A stretch of DNA of 64,000 nucleotides from Hymenobacter jeongseonensis (GCF_015694725.1 NZ_JADQDQ010000005.1:1-64000), one strand, 5' to 3'; counted from the first letter of the stretch, positions 39,964-49,107 are shown. Numbers and translations are program-made. The notes: generated from the sequence alone by a model not told the origin.

Positions 39964-40196
39964 AAAAGAGGGCGTTTGAAGTACGGCCCAAAGGTGGCCT
40001 CCTCCCCTGCCCGCAAGCGCCCCAATACCGGATGTGGGACGTACCAGAACCGGATATGGGCCATTTCCGCCGGCTGGGTGGGCAGCTAACGCTCCGTTTT
40101 GTGTTGCAGAAACCGCGCTTTGTATAGGCCTTCGCTCCGGCTTGGCCAGGACCTTTGTGGCGTACCAAAGCACTTCATTTTTACCCCATTATCGCA

Positions 40197-41192
40197 ATGA
40201 GCACCCTCAAAAAAGTAGCATTAGGCAGCCAGGGCCTGGAAGTGCCCGTCGAAGGATTGGGCTGCATGGGCATGACCAGCGGCGTAAACGGCATGAGCGT
40301 ATACGGCGAGGCCGATGAGGCCGAAAGCCTCGCCACCCTGCACCGGGCACTGGAGCTGGGCGTGACCATGCTGGACACGGCCGACCTCTACGGACCCATG
40401 TACAACGAGCGCCTCGTGGGCAAAGCCATTGCCGGCAAGCGCGACCAGTTTATTGTGGCCACCAAGTTTGGCTTCGAAGTAGACGACCAGGAGCAGTGGA
40501 CCGGCGGCTACAACGGCCGCCCCGAGTACGTGCGCAAGTCCGTGGAACGCTCCCTGCGCAACCTGGGCACCGACTACATCGACCTCTACTACCTGCACCG
40601 CGTCGACCCGAACACGCCGGTCGAAGACTCGGTGGGGGCCATGAGCCGCCTCGTGGAAGAAGGCAAAGTGCGCTACCTGGGCCTGAGCGAAGTATCGGCC
40701 GACGTGCTGCGGCGCGCCCACCAGGTGCACCCCATCACCGCGCTCGAAACCGAATATTCCCTGTTTGACCGCAAGGTGGAGGAAGAAGGCATCCTGCAGG
40801 CAACGCGGGACTTAGGCATCGGCTTTGTGGCCTATTCGCCCCTGGGCCGGGGCTTTTTATCGGGCGACATCAAAACCCCCGACGATTTCGAAGCCAACGA
40901 TTCGCGCCGCTTCTTCCCCCGCTACCAGGGCGAAAACTTCTACAAAAACATTACCCTGGTGGAGAAGCTTAAAACCATGGCCGACACCAAGCACATCACG
41001 GCCGCACAACTGGCGCTGGCCTGGGTGCTGGCGCAGGACGTGGTGGTCATTCCCGGCACCAAGCGCCGCAAGTACCTGGAAGCCAATGTAGCCGCCGCCA
41101 GCATCATCCTCAGCCCCAGTGATTTGGCCGAGCTGGATGCCATTATGCCGGTGGGCAGTGCGGCCGGTGCCGCTTATCCGGCTGGTTTTTAA
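40197..41192 (+). CDS. Aldo/keto reductase
   Basis: 331 residues from ATG 40197. A NADPH-dependent oxidoreductase with a (beta/alpha)8 fold. The catalytic tetrad is visible: Asp60 (MLDTADLYG), Tyr65, Lys90 (VATKFG) and His134 (YYLHRVD). The [27 protein letters not shown] block (in outline) and [15 protein letters not shown] match the subgroup of YakC/AKR13-type reductases. The substrate is unknown; small aldehydes or quinones are typical. Cytoplasmic. The AraC regulator 154 bases downstream, separated by a palindromic repeat, may be its regulator. A near-consensus -7 GACCTTTG lies at 40150-40157. Confidence 0.92.
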   Translation: MSTLKKVALGSQGLEVPVEGLGCMGMTSGVNGMSVYGEADEAESLATLHRALELGVTMLDTADLYGPMYNERLVGKAIAGKRDQFIVATKFGFEVDDQEQWTGGYNGRPEYVRKSVERSLRNLGTDYIDLYYLHRVDPNTPVEDSVGAMSRLVEEGKVRYLGLSEVSADVLRRAHQVHPITALETEYSLFDRKVEEEGILQATRDLGIGFVAYSPLGRGFLSGDIKTPDDFEANDSRRFFPRYQGENFYKNITLVEKLKTMADTKHITAAQLALAWVLAQDVVVIPGTKRRKYLEANVAAASIILSPSDLAELDAIMPVGSAAGAAYPAGF

Positions 41193-41228
41193 TAAGAACC
41201 ACGTAGTCGTTTAAGATTAGATTCCAAA

Positions 41229-41333
41229 AAACGTCATGCCGAGCGCAGCGAAGCATCTTGCGTGTGGTAGTAAACCAATCGTATTGATTAGTGACAGCAC
41301 GCAAGATGCTTCGCTGCGCTCGGCATGACGTTT
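41229..41333. repeat. Intergenic palindromic repeat, copy 3 (perfect 36-bp arms)
   Basis: Arms 41229-41264 and 41298-41333 are perfectly complementary over 36 bp (outer AAACGTCATGCCGAGCGC), with a 33-nt loop. It lies between the aldo/keto reductase stop and the AraC start at 41347. Confidence 0.95.
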
Positions 41334-41346
41334 CAATAAGCATTTC

Positions 41347-42261
41347 ATGAAACAGCCCAACAAGGAAATTCGGGTGTTGGCCACCGTCACCGATTACACG
41401 CGGTTCTTCGGCTTGCCCGCGCCGGCGCATCCGCTGCTCACGCTCATCGACCTGTCGTTGTGCCGCCACCTGCCGCGGGTGCTCACGCCGGTGGTGCAGC
41501 AGCTCTACACCGTTTCGCTCAAGCGGGACCTGAAGGGGCTGATGCACTACGGCCACCAGTCCTACGACTTCAGCGAAGGCTTGCTGGTTTTTGTGGGGCC
41601 GGGACAGGTTTTCGCGGTCAGCGAGAGCCTCGACACGTCCAACGTCAGCGGCTGGATGCTGGTCTTCCACCCCGACCTGCTGCTGAAGTACCCGCTAGGC
41701 AAGAAAATTGCCAGCTACGGCTTTTTCTCCTACGAGCTGCACGAGTCCCTGCACCTCTCCGCCAAAGAAGAAAGCGTGCTCGACAGCCTGCTGCTCAGCA
41801 TGAAAGGCGAATACGAGCAGCCCATCGACGCCTTCAGCCAGGACGTGCTGATTTCGCAGCTCGAAGTGCTGCTCAACTACGCCAACCGCTTCTACCACCG
41901 CCAGTTTCTGACCCGGCGCACGGCCGAGCACGACCTGCTGAGTCGCTTTGAAACCCTACTGGCCGCCTACTTCACCCAAGACGAGGGCCCGTCGCTGCCC
42001 ACCGTGCAGTTTTTTGCCGATGCGCTGCACGTCTCGCCCGCCTACCTCAGCGACATGTTGCGCACCCTCACGGGCCAAAACACCCAGCAGCACATCCACC
42101 AGCGCCTGATTGAGAAGGCCAAGCAGCTCCTGCTCACCACCAACCTGTCCATCAACGAAACGGCGTTTCGGCTGGGCTTTGAGTACCCGCAGTATTTCAC
42201 ACGCCTGTTCAAAAGCAAAACGGGCGTGACGCCGGCCGCCTTTCGGGTGTCGGCTAACTAG
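41347..42261 (+). CDS. AraC family transcriptional regulator
   Basis: 304 residues. An N-terminal cupin-like sensing domain (about 35-190; FSEGLLVFVGPGQVFAVSES) precedes two helix-turn-helix motifs in the C-terminal ~100 residues: VQFFADALHVSPAYLSDMLRTLTG and INETAFRLGFEYPQYFTRLFKSKTGVTPAAFR (in outline), the classic AraC/XylS signature. It lacks a membrane segment, so it is cytoplasmic. It probably controls the aldo/keto reductase gene just upstream and possibly itself. The start codon is 14 bases after the 105-bp palindrome, which would therefore be in its 5' leader or overlap its promoter. Confidence 0.92.
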   Translation: MKQPNKEIRVLATVTDYTRFFGLPAPAHPLLTLIDLSLCRHLPRVLTPVVQQLYTVSLKRDLKGLMHYGHQSYDFSEGLLVFVGPGQVFAVSESLDTSNVSGWMLVFHPDLLLKYPLGKKIASYGFFSYELHESLHLSAKEESVLDSLLLSMKGEYEQPIDAFSQDVLISQLEVLLNYANRFYHRQFLTRRTAEHDLLSRFETLLAAYFTQDEGPSLPTVQFFADALHVSPAYLSDMLRTLTGQNTQQHIHQRLIEKAKQLLLTTNLSINETAFRLGFEYPQYFTRLFKSKTGVTPAAFRVSAN

Positions 42262-42476
42262 GGTTCTCGCGCTCAGTTAGGCCGACTGCTTCTTGCCAAC
42301 CTCATCAATAATAAGAGTGACGTTTCTTCCGCTTTACGCCTTGGCATCGGACTAGCCTTGCACAGCGGCACTATCAAAACCGCTCCGGCCGGCGAGGGGA
42401 TGCCGTAAGGAAACACCTCCCGCATATTGGTCCCTCCCAACGCCTAGAGCTGCTCGGAGCCACTACCGCCGCAGCT

Positions 42477-43760
42477 TCAGGCGTGGTACTCCCGCGGGGC
42501 CACGCCGGTTACCTGCTTGAAAATGCGGTTGAAGGTGGTTTTGGAGTTGAAGCCGCTCTCGAAGGCGATGCCCAGCAGGGTGTAGCGCCGGGCATCGGGC
42601 GCGGCAAGGCGACGCTGCACTTCGGCCACGCGGTAGCCGTTCACCAGGTCGTTGAAGGAGCGGCCGAAGCCGGCGTTCACGGTGAAGGAAATGAGGCGTG
42701 GGGCCAGGCCGGTGTGGGCCGAAAGCTGGGCTAGGGTCAGCGTGGGGTTCTGGTACAGGCCGTCGTCAACCAAGGCCCGCCGGATGCGCTCCATGACGAG
42801 CGGGTCGGGCGGAGTAAGTACGGCGATGGGCAGCTCGGCAGTTGCGGCGTGTTGTTGCAGTGGCGTTTCTAAGGTGGCTGGCGTTGCGCTGGATTCAGTA
42901 GCGGCCGGAGCAGCAACCCACGTAGGGTTGGGCACTGCGTTGCTGAGTGCTGGCACGGACTCCGAGCTTTCAGCCTCCAGTTGTTCGGCCTCTGGCGCGA
43001 AATGCACCGCCCGCATATCGGCCTGCCGCAGGCCCACAATGCCAATGACAAACACCACGACGCCCAGCAGCTCGGTGGAAAAATCGTAGCGGTAGTACAC
43101 CCCAAAAAACTCGCGCAGCACCAGCTCCACCAGCCACTGCCCGCTCACCACGGCCAGCAACACCAGCAGCCAGCGCAACCAGCGCAGCCGCAGGCGCGAT
43201 ACTTCGGAGAAATTGTCTTCGAGCCAGCGGCCATAGCCCCGCAGCAAACGCAGGCTCAGGAATAAGTAAGCCATGAGCGACACCCACGTGCCGATAAATT
43301 CCAGGCGGTAGGTCAGCGGCTGGTGCACCTGCTCCCAGAAAGCAAAGCGCACCGCGTAGGGCTGAAAGCGCAGCCACCAATACAGCCCCGCCTGCGCCAG
43401 CACCGGCCCGAAGTGCCACCAGTACCGGGCCCGCCACCGAAACCCGCTGTTCACCAGACTGCGCACGTAGAAATACAGCAGCGGCCCAAACGCCAGCGAA
43501 TAGTAGATGGGCGAGAAATACAGCCCGGCATTCTGCCCATACAGCCCCGATACCCGAAAAAAACCGTCGAGCACCCACAGCGCAATGGCGCCCATGAGCA
43601 GGGCCAAAAAGCGGTTCGACACCCGGTTGACGGGCGCGGCGGCCAGAAGCCCGGCCGCGAACAGGGCCTGCGCGATGACAGCAAACAGAGCCATCGCCAT
43701 GAAGGAAACGTCGACGTGCATGGGCCTGGAGGCCAGAGAGGAAAATAAACTGCTCGGCAT
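42477..43760 (-). CDS. Membrane-anchored AraC family regulator (7TM-type N-terminus)
   Basis: 427 residues from ATG 43758-43760; ATG 43719-43721 (MHVDVSFMAMALF) is an alternative start. The first ~260 residues form about seven hydrophobic spans (for example ALFAVIAQALFAAGLLAAA, FGPLLYFYVRSLV, LLVLLAVVSGQWLVELVL, LLGVVVFVIGIVGL). A Ser/Ala/Pro-rich linker (about 265-315) follows, then a C-terminal AraC DNA-binding domain: LTLAQLSAHTGLAPRLISFTVN and LLGIAFESGFNSKTTFNRIFKQVTGVAPREY (in outline). This architecture is common in Bacteroidota; it suggests direct signalling from the membrane to DNA. It is divergent from the GH13 lipoprotein gene (78-base gap), which is a candidate target. Confidence 0.9.
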   Translation of the reverse strand: MPSSLFSSLASRPMHVDVSFMAMALFAVIAQALFAAGLLAAAPVNRVSNRFLALLMGAIALWVLDGFFRVSGLYGQNAGLYFSPIYYSLAFGPLLYFYVRSLVNSGFRWRARYWWHFGPVLAQAGLYWWLRFQPYAVRFAFWEQVHQPLTYRLEFIGTWVSLMAYLFLSLRLLRGYGRWLEDNFSEVSRLRLRWLRWLLVLLAVVSGQWLVELVLREFFGVYYRYDFSTELLGVVVFVIGIVGLRQADMRAVHFAPEAEQLEAESSESVPALSNAVPNPTWVAAPAATESSATPATLETPLQQHAATAELPIAVLTPPDPLVMERIRRALVDDGLYQNPTLTLAQLSAHTGLAPRLISFTVNAGFGRSFNDLVNGYRVAEVQRRLAAPDARRYTLLGIAFESGFNSKTTFNRIFKQVTGVAPREYHA

Positions 43761-43827
43761 AATGCGCGCCGCAAGAACGGGACGTTCGCGCTATTTTCCC
43801 CCACCAACGCCTTTGCCAAGAAACGCC

Positions 43828-43834
43828 TACTTTG
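43828..43834 (+). promoter_or_regulatory. Possible -7 element for the GH13 lipoprotein gene
   Basis: TACTTTG, 4 bases before the ATG; one base shorter than consensus. It would give a leaderless or nearly leaderless transcript. Confidence 0.35.
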
Positions 43835-43838
43835 CGGC

Positions 43839-45284
43839 ATGACTCACGCCCCTCTTGCTGGCCTGTGGTGGGCCCTGCTGCCGCTGCTTTTACTCGGCGC
43901 CTGCCAGTCGGGCAGCAATTCTTCGACCGAAAAGTCAGCCGCCCAAAAACCGGCGGCACCGGACGCTAGCGCCTTCACTGTTAAGCATCCGGCTTGGGCG
44001 GCATCGGCCACCATTTACCAGGTTAATGTGCGGCAATTTAGCCCCGAAGGCACGTTTCGGGCGGTGGAGCCGCACCTGCCGCGGCTGCAGAAAATGGGCG
44101 TCGGCATCTTGTGGCTAATGCCCATCAACCCCATCGGCGTGAGCCACCGCAAGGGCACGCTGGGCAGCGCCTACTCCGTGCGCGACTACCGCGCCGTGAA
44201 CCCCGACCTGGGCACCATGGCCGATTTACAGCACCTGGTGAAGGAGGCGCACCGGCTGGGCATGCACGTCATTCTGGACTGGGTGGCCAACCACACCAGC
44301 TGGGACAATGCCCTCACCACCCAGCATCCGGACTGGTACACCCGCGACAGCGTGGGCGGTTTTCGGCCGCCGGTGGCCGACTGGCAGGACGTCATCGACC
44401 TCGATTACAGCAAGCCCGCCCTGCGCCAATACATGACCGAAAGCATGGTGTATTGGGTGAAGAACGCCGATATCGATGGCTACCGGGCCGACGTAGCCGG
44501 GCTGGTGCCCACCGATTTCTGGAATGACACGCGGCAGGAGCTGGAGAAAATCAAGCCCGTGTTCATGCTGGCCGAATGGGACGAGCTGTTTCCGCCCACG
44601 TTCATTTCGCGCCAGGAATTCGACCCCAATACCCGCCTCTTGGAAAAAGCCTTCGATGCGACCTACGCCCTGCGCCTGCACGGCCTGCTCGATAGCCTGG
44701 GCCGCAACCAAAAGCCCACCGCCGAGCTGGCCCGCTACGTGGCCGCCGAGCGCCGGTTCTACCCGCCCGGCGTGAATCTGATGTCCTTCACCAGCACCCA
44801 CGACATCAACGCCTGGGACGGCAGCGAGTACGAGCGCCTCGGGGCCAACGCCCAGGCCATGGCCGTGCTCACCACGCTCTGGCCGGGCATTCCGATGCTG
44901 TACAACGGCCAGGAGTCGGCCATGAAAAAGCGGCTGCGCTTCTTCGACAAAGACACCATTCCGTGGAGTAACTACCCGCTGCAAGATTTTTATGGAACGC
45001 TGTTGCAGCTGAAGAAGCAGCACCCGGCGCTGCGGAATTTTGACGCCGAAGCCGCTTTTCAATTGCTGCCGGCGCCGGCGCAGTGCGTTGCCTTCGTGCG
45101 GCAAAAAGGAGCAGCAAAAGTGTTTGTGGCCATCAATCTTGGCAACAAGCCCGAGAATGTGGCGCTGCCCACCGGCCCGGCGCAGCCCTGGAAAGACGTC
45201 ATTTCAACAGTTTATTTGAAGGCTCCCACGTCCGATTCTGTGCGGGTGGCGGCGCATGGCTGGGCGGTGCGCAGCATCGACTGA
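43839..45284 (+). CDS. GH13 alpha-amylase family lipoprotein
   Basis: 481 residues. The lipoprotein signal has lipobox LLGAC with Cys22, followed by a Ser/Ala/Lys-rich linker and a compact GH13 barrel (about 52-400). Catalytic residues are Asp218 (DGYRADVAG), Glu246 (MLAEWDE) and Asp322 (TSTHDINAW). The N-terminal barrel motifs IYQVNVRQFSPEGTF and GILWLMPINPIG are typical of maltogenic or neopullulanase-like amylases. A short C-terminal beta domain (FVAINLGNKPENVALP) is present. It is anchored at the envelope, where it would cut alpha-glucans into maltodextrins. The divergent membrane-anchored AraC protein may regulate it. Confidence 0.92.
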   Translation: MTHAPLAGLWWALLPLLLLGACQSGSNSSTEKSAAQKPAAPDASAFTVKHPAWAASATIYQVNVRQFSPEGTFRAVEPHLPRLQKMGVGILWLMPINPIGVSHRKGTLGSAYSVRDYRAVNPDLGTMADLQHLVKEAHRLGMHVILDWVANHTSWDNALTTQHPDWYTRDSVGGFRPPVADWQDVIDLDYSKPALRQYMTESMVYWVKNADIDGYRADVAGLVPTDFWNDTRQELEKIKPVFMLAEWDELFPPTFISRQEFDPNTRLLEKAFDATYALRLHGLLDSLGRNQKPTAELARYVAAERRFYPPGVNLMSFTSTHDINAWDGSEYERLGANAQAMAVLTTLWPGIPMLYNGQESAMKKRLRFFDKDTIPWSNYPLQDFYGTLLQLKKQHPALRNFDAEAAFQLLPAPAQCVAFVRQKGAAKVFVAINLGNKPENVALPTGPAQPWKDVISTVYLKAPTSDSVRVAAHGWAVRSID

Positions 45285-45302
45285 GCGGGACGGAACCAAT
45301 CA

Positions 45303-45324
45303 AAAAACCTGCGCGGCGGTTTTT
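45303..45324. terminator. Weak terminator after the GH13 lipoprotein gene
   Basis: AAAAACC / GGTTTTT arms with an 8-nt loop, 18 bases past the stop. The stem is short and mostly A-T. Confidence 0.4.
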
Positions 45325-45394
45325 GAATACCAACCATTGAGCGGCGCCTGGCGTCAGCTTTAGTAGCCGGCTGGCTCATTTCCAGCTCTCCCCC

Positions 45395-45988
45395 ATGACT
45401 TCTCCCCTCTTCGACACCGAGCAAATCAACCAGCTCATCCGCACCCGGCGCAGCACGTTCATCCCGCAGTTCGTGCCCGGCCGGGTCATCCCCGATTCCA
45501 CCATCTGGCAGCTGCTGGAAAATGCCAACTGGGCCCCCAGCCACAAGCAGTCGGAGCCGTGGCACTTCACGGTATTCACGGGCGCGGGCTTGGTTCGGCT
45601 GGCCGAATTCCAGGCCGATTTGTACGAGCAAACGGCGGGACCGGCCTTCAAAGCCGCCAAGCACGCCAACCTGCGCGCCAACCCGCCGCGGTGCTCGCAC
45701 GTCATCGCCATTGCCATGAAGCGCACCGAGCGCCGCCTGCCCGAGGTAGAGGAAATTGAAGCCGTGGCCTGCGCCGTGCAAAACCTGCACCTCTCGGCCC
45801 ACGCCTACGGCCTGGGCGGCTACTGGAGCAGCGGCGGCATCACGTACACCGACGAAGCCAAGGCTTTTTTCGGCCTCGAGGCCGACGACCGGCTGCTGGG
45901 CTTTTTTCAACTCGGCTACATTGAAGTGCCCTCCGCCCCCGGCAAGCGCGGTCCGGTGGCCGACAAAACGCGCTGGGTGAGCGAATAA
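45395..45988 (+). CDS. Nitroreductase family protein
   Basis: 197 residues from ATG 45395. FMN-dependent oxidoreductase fold: IRTRRSTFIPQFVPG (phosphate-binding Arg cluster), LLENANWAPSHKQSEPWHFTVFTG, and C-terminal AYGLGGYWSSGGITYTDEAKAFFGLEADDRLLGFFQLGY (in outline). Family members reduce nitroaromatics, quinones or flavins using NAD(P)H as a homodimer. The substrate is unknown. Cytoplasmic. It stands between the GH13 gene and the TlpA-like gene with no obvious operon partner. Confidence 0.9.
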   Translation: MTSPLFDTEQINQLIRTRRSTFIPQFVPGRVIPDSTIWQLLENANWAPSHKQSEPWHFTVFTGAGLVRLAEFQADLYEQTAGPAFKAAKHANLRANPPRCSHVIAIAMKRTERRLPEVEEIEAVACAVQNLHLSAHAYGLGGYWSSGGITYTDEAKAFFGLEADDRLLGFFQLGYIEVPSAPGKRGPVADKTRWVSE

Positions 45989-46117
45989 CGGGCTCAGCTG
46001 TGCGGTATGTTGGCTAACCCCTGTATTTTAAGGGCGTAACCGGGCCATGCCCACGCGGTACCCGACGCAACCACCGCCGAGCAAACGGTGTCCTACTACT
46101 GCTTTAATCTGAACTCC

Positions 46118-47257
46118 ATGAAAAAAATCCTGTACAGCGCATTGCTCCTGTTGCCCGGCTTGGCCCAGGCTCAAACCGAAAACTTCGTGGTGAAAGGCAC
46201 CGTGGGCGCCAAAGCCGGCGTCACAAAAGCCTACCTGGGCTACCCCGTTAACAAAGTCTGGACGACGGACTCGGCGGTGGTGAAAAATGGCCGTTTCGAG
46301 TTCAAGGGTACTGTGCCCGAGCCGGGGCGGGCTTCCCTCACCTTCAGCCACAAGGGCACTCCCTTGAAGAAATCGAAGGACGCTAGCAAGCAATTCTTCT
46401 ACCTGGAAAAGGGAACGGTAACGGTGGCCACGCCCGATTCGGCTGCCAAAATTACCGTGCGCGGCACGCCGCTCAACGACGAAAACGCCAAGCTGAAGGC
46501 CGCGCTAAAGCCGCAGAGTGACCGGTACGAGGCCATTATCAAAGAATACCGGGCCCAGCCCGAGGCCACCCGCAAAGACGCGGCGTACCTCAAGCAGCTC
46601 GAAGCCAAGCTCGAACCCATCGAAGCGGAGCAGCAAAAAATTCGGTCCGAATACGTGAAGACGCACCCCGATACGCGTTTTAGCTTGTTCGTTTTGCAGG
46701 ACGTGGGCGGTTCTGTGCCGGAAGTGGGGCCCTACGCCGCGCTGTTTCAAGGCCTGAGCGCCAACCTGCGGAGCACGCCGCGGGGCCAGCGCATCGACGA
46801 GCAAATCAAGCGCCTGCAAAAGGTGGCCATCGGCGCCGTGGCGCCGGATTTCACCCAGAATACCCCCGACAACGTGCCCGTGAAACTATCGAGCCTGCGC
46901 GGCAAGTACGTGCTGGTTGATTTCTGGGCCAGCTGGTGCGGCCCCTGCCGCCAGGAAAACCCGAACGTGGTGAAAGCCTACAACACGTACAGGGACAAGG
47001 GTTTCACGGTCCTCGGCGTGTCGCTGGACAAGGAAGGCGCCCGGGAGGCGTGGCTCCGCGCCATTGAGAAAGACGGCCTGACCTGGACGCACGTTTCGGA
47101 CCTGAAATTCTGGAACAACGCCGTGGCGCAGGAATACGGCGTGCAGGCCATTCCGCAAAACTTCCTCATCGACCCCAGTGGCAAAATTGTGGCCGCCAAC
47201 CTGCGGGGCGAAGACCTGCAAAGCACCCTCGACAAGCTCCTGAACAAGGTTAACTAA
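46118..47257 (+). CDS. TlpA-like thioredoxin-fold protein with N-terminal DUF4369 domain, exported
   Basis: 379 residues from ATG 46118; the in-frame Met at 46088 precedes a non-signal sequence. A signal peptide (MKKILYSALLLLPGLAQAQ) is followed by a DUF4369 beta-domain (about 22-125), a helical Lys/Glu-rich connector (about 125-190) and a C-terminal TlpA/AhpC-like thioredoxin domain (about 238-379). The redox motif is WCGPC with Cys274 and Cys277, in the usual DFWASWCGPCRQENP context; the cis-Pro lies in VQAIPQNFLIDPSG. It is a periplasmic disulfide oxidoreductase, probably reducing disulfides in cytochrome or envelope proteins. This architecture is frequent in Bacteroidota. Confidence 0.93.
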   Translation: MKKILYSALLLLPGLAQAQTENFVVKGTVGAKAGVTKAYLGYPVNKVWTTDSAVVKNGRFEFKGTVPEPGRASLTFSHKGTPLKKSKDASKQFFYLEKGTVTVATPDSAAKITVRGTPLNDENAKLKAALKPQSDRYEAIIKEYRAQPEATRKDAAYLKQLEAKLEPIEAEQQKIRSEYVKTHPDTRFSLFVLQDVGGSVPEVGPYAALFQGLSANLRSTPRGQRIDEQIKRLQKVAIGAVAPDFTQNTPDNVPVKLSSLRGKYVLVDFWASWCGPCRQENPNVVKAYNTYRDKGFTVLGVSLDKEGAREAWLRAIEKDGLTWTHVSDLKFWNNAVAQEYGVQAIPQNFLIDPSGKIVAANLRGEDLQSTLDKLLNKVN

Positions 47258-47494
47258 CGCGGTTTCAGACTCGGTATTTACGCTGCCAATCCCGTTGCTC
47301 CGAAAGCGAAGCGGCGCGGGTTGGCGGCTTTTTACTGCCGGTAACTGTTCGCGGGCCGGTGGATACTGCTGTCATTCGGATTTGAGGAGTTCAGGCCTTT
47401 CCCAAGCGCGCCAACCGGGCCAAAACCTGCGCTCATGCCCGAATTTCAGGCCACTTTTGGAGGAATTTCTACGCTTCACCAAGCCGCTTGCTCT

Positions 47495-47884
47495 ATGCTT
47501 TCCCTCTTGGGCCTGCACCACGTTGCCCTTATTTGTTCCGATTACACGGTTTCGAAACGGTTCTACACCGAAGTGCTGGGGCTGCAGGTGCTGAGCGAAA
47601 CCTACCGCGCCGAGCGGGATTCCTACAAGCTGGACCTAGCCGTGAACGGGCAGTACGTGCTGGAGCTGTTTTCCTTTCCCAACCCGCCCCCGCGCCCCAG
47701 CTGGCCCGAGGCCGCCGGCCTGCGCCACCTCGCCTTCGCCGTGGCCGATTTGCCGGCCGCTGTAGCCTGGCTGACGCAGCACGATGTGGCCTGCGAGCCC
47801 ATCCGCACCGATGAGCTGACGGGCCGGCAGTTCACCTTTTTTTCTGACCCCGACGGGCTGCCGCTGGAGTTTTACGCCGTCTGA
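47495..47884 (+). CDS. VOC family (glyoxalase-like) protein
   Basis: 129 residues from ATG 47495; upstream frame to 47435 is not credible. One VOC module pair: LGLHHVALICSDYTVSKRFYTEVLGLQVLSE (in outline), YVLELFSFPNPPPRPSWPEAAGLRHLAFAV, and FTFFSDPDGLPLEFYAV. Putative metal ligands are His (HHVAL), Glu (LELF), His (LRHLAF) and Glu (LEFY). It is most like the YaeR/GloA2 subgroup; a lyase or isomerase acting on a small metabolite is likely, but the substrate is unknown. Cytoplasmic. Confidence 0.88.
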   Translation: MLSLLGLHHVALICSDYTVSKRFYTEVLGLQVLSETYRAERDSYKLDLAVNGQYVLELFSFPNPPPRPSWPEAAGLRHLAFAVADLPAAVAWLTQHDVACEPIRTDELTGRQFTFFSDPDGLPLEFYAV

Positions 47885-48001
47885 GCCTGCTTGCGGCGGG
47901 CGGACAACCAGCCTGCAACTGGCCGACTTGCTCAGCGCCAACGAATGATTTGAACAGGATGGGCGGCCACTGCGTAAGCCGGAGCTTATTAATGAGAAGC
48001 T

Positions 48002-48721
48002 ATGCCCCTGTTTCTGGCCGAACCCGTTACCCCGTTTGATTGGCAGCGCCTGCTGTGGACCGGCGAACAAACGCCGCTGTATGCCCTGGAGGTGGTGGCG
48101 CGGTGCATTGCCACGTACCTCATGCTGCTGGCCGCTCTGCGCATCACCGGGCGGCGCAGCGTGAAGCAGCTGTCGTTGTTTGAGCTCAGCATCGTTATCG
48201 GGTTGGGCTCGATTGCGGGCGACACCATGTTTTACCCCGAAGTACCACTCAGCCATGCCGTTATCGTGTTTGGCGTGGTGATGGGCCTGTACTGGTTGTT
48301 CAACTACTTCACCGAGGTATCGCCCAAATTCAGCGACTGGATGGAGGGCAAAGACGTGCTGCTCCTCCAAAAAGGCCAACTGCACTGGGACAATTTCAAC
48401 CAGCAAAACCTCACCCAAAAGGAGCTGTTTGGCGAGCTGCGCCAGCAGCAGGTTGAGCACCTGGGCCAGCTAAAAGCCGTGTACAGCGAAGCCACCGGCG
48501 ACCTGAGCCTGTTTTTTTACGAAGATGCCGACGTGTGTCCCGGCCTGTCCATCATCCCCGAAGAACTGGCCCGCGCCTCCGAAAGCATTGCCTCGGCCGG
48601 TGCCCATGCCTGCACCACCTGCGGCCATGTGCAGGACTTGCAGCCCATGCCCGCCTTCGCCTGCCCCATCTGCCGCCAAAAGTGCTGGCTGCCGGCCAGC
48701 ACGGCGCGGCGCATCACGTAG
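48002..48721 (+). CDS. DUF421/YetF-like membrane protein with C-terminal zinc ribbon
   Basis: 239 residues. The N-terminal ~100 residues carry three hydrophobic spans (ARCIATYLMLLAAL, LFELSIVIGLGSIAGDTMF, AVIVFGVVMGLYWLFNYF) as in YetF-like DUF421 proteins. The following domain (about 105-190) fits the DUF421 cytosolic part (DWMEGKDVLLLQKGQLHWDNFNQQNLTQKELFGELRQ in outline). The last ~40 residues add a zinc ribbon: Cys204 and Cys207 (CTTC), Cys221, Cys224 (CPIC) and Cys228. The ribbon is not part of a standard DUF421 protein and suggests metal-dependent folding or binding. The function is unknown. It is convergent with crcB, with 9 bases between. Confidence 0.85.
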   Translation: MPLFLAEPVTPFDWQRLLWTGEQTPLYALEVVARCIATYLMLLAALRITGRRSVKQLSLFELSIVIGLGSIAGDTMFYPEVPLSHAVIVFGVVMGLYWLFNYFTEVSPKFSDWMEGKDVLLLQKGQLHWDNFNQQNLTQKELFGELRQQQVEHLGQLKAVYSEATGDLSLFFYEDADVCPGLSIIPEELARASESIASAGAHACTTCGHVQDLQPMPAFACPICRQKCWLPASTARRIT

Positions 48722-48730
48722 CCGCCGGCC

Positions 48731-49102
48731 TCAGCCCCGCGCTAGCCAGTAGCCGGCGCCGGCCACCAGCACCCCTACCGCCACGCTGCCGCCCGCGTAC
48801 AGCGCGGCCAAGCCCACATGGCCCGCGCGCAGCAAACCCACATTTTCCAGCGCAAACGCTGAGAACGTAGTAAAGCCCCCGCACACGCCCGTGATGAGCA
48901 GCAGCCGCCACGCCTGGCCTAATTCATGTCGTTCTAGCAGGCCCAGAAACAGGCCCGCCAGCAGGCAGCCCAGCGCGTTCACGGCGCCCGTGCCCACGGG
49001 CCAGGCCAGCGGCCAGCGGCCCTGCACGTATTGCTGCATCAAGTAGCGCGCGATAGCACCCAAGCCTCCGCCCGCGCCGATAAGAAGCCAGGAATAATTC
49101 AT
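48731..49102 (-). CDS. crcB: CrcB/Fluc fluoride channel
   Basis: 123 residues from ATG 49100-49102; the longer frame to 49168 covers the promoter. Four hydrophobic helices with the Fluc signatures GAGGGLGAIARYLM, GTGAVNALGCLLAGL and ITGVCGGFTTFSAFALE (residues 70-86), including the GGFTTFS Phe pair lining the pore. The protein forms dual-topology dimers that export fluoride from the cytoplasm. No fluoride riboswitch is recognisable upstream: the -7 element sits only 5 bases before the ATG, leaving no room for one. Confidence 0.93.
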   Translation of the reverse strand: MNYSWLLIGAGGGLGAIARYLMQQYVQGRWPLAWPVGTGAVNALGCLLAGLFLGLLERHELGQAWRLLLITGVCGGFTTFSAFALENVGLLRAGHVGLAALYAGGSVAVGVLVAGAGYWLARG

Positions 49103-49107
49103 AGCGG

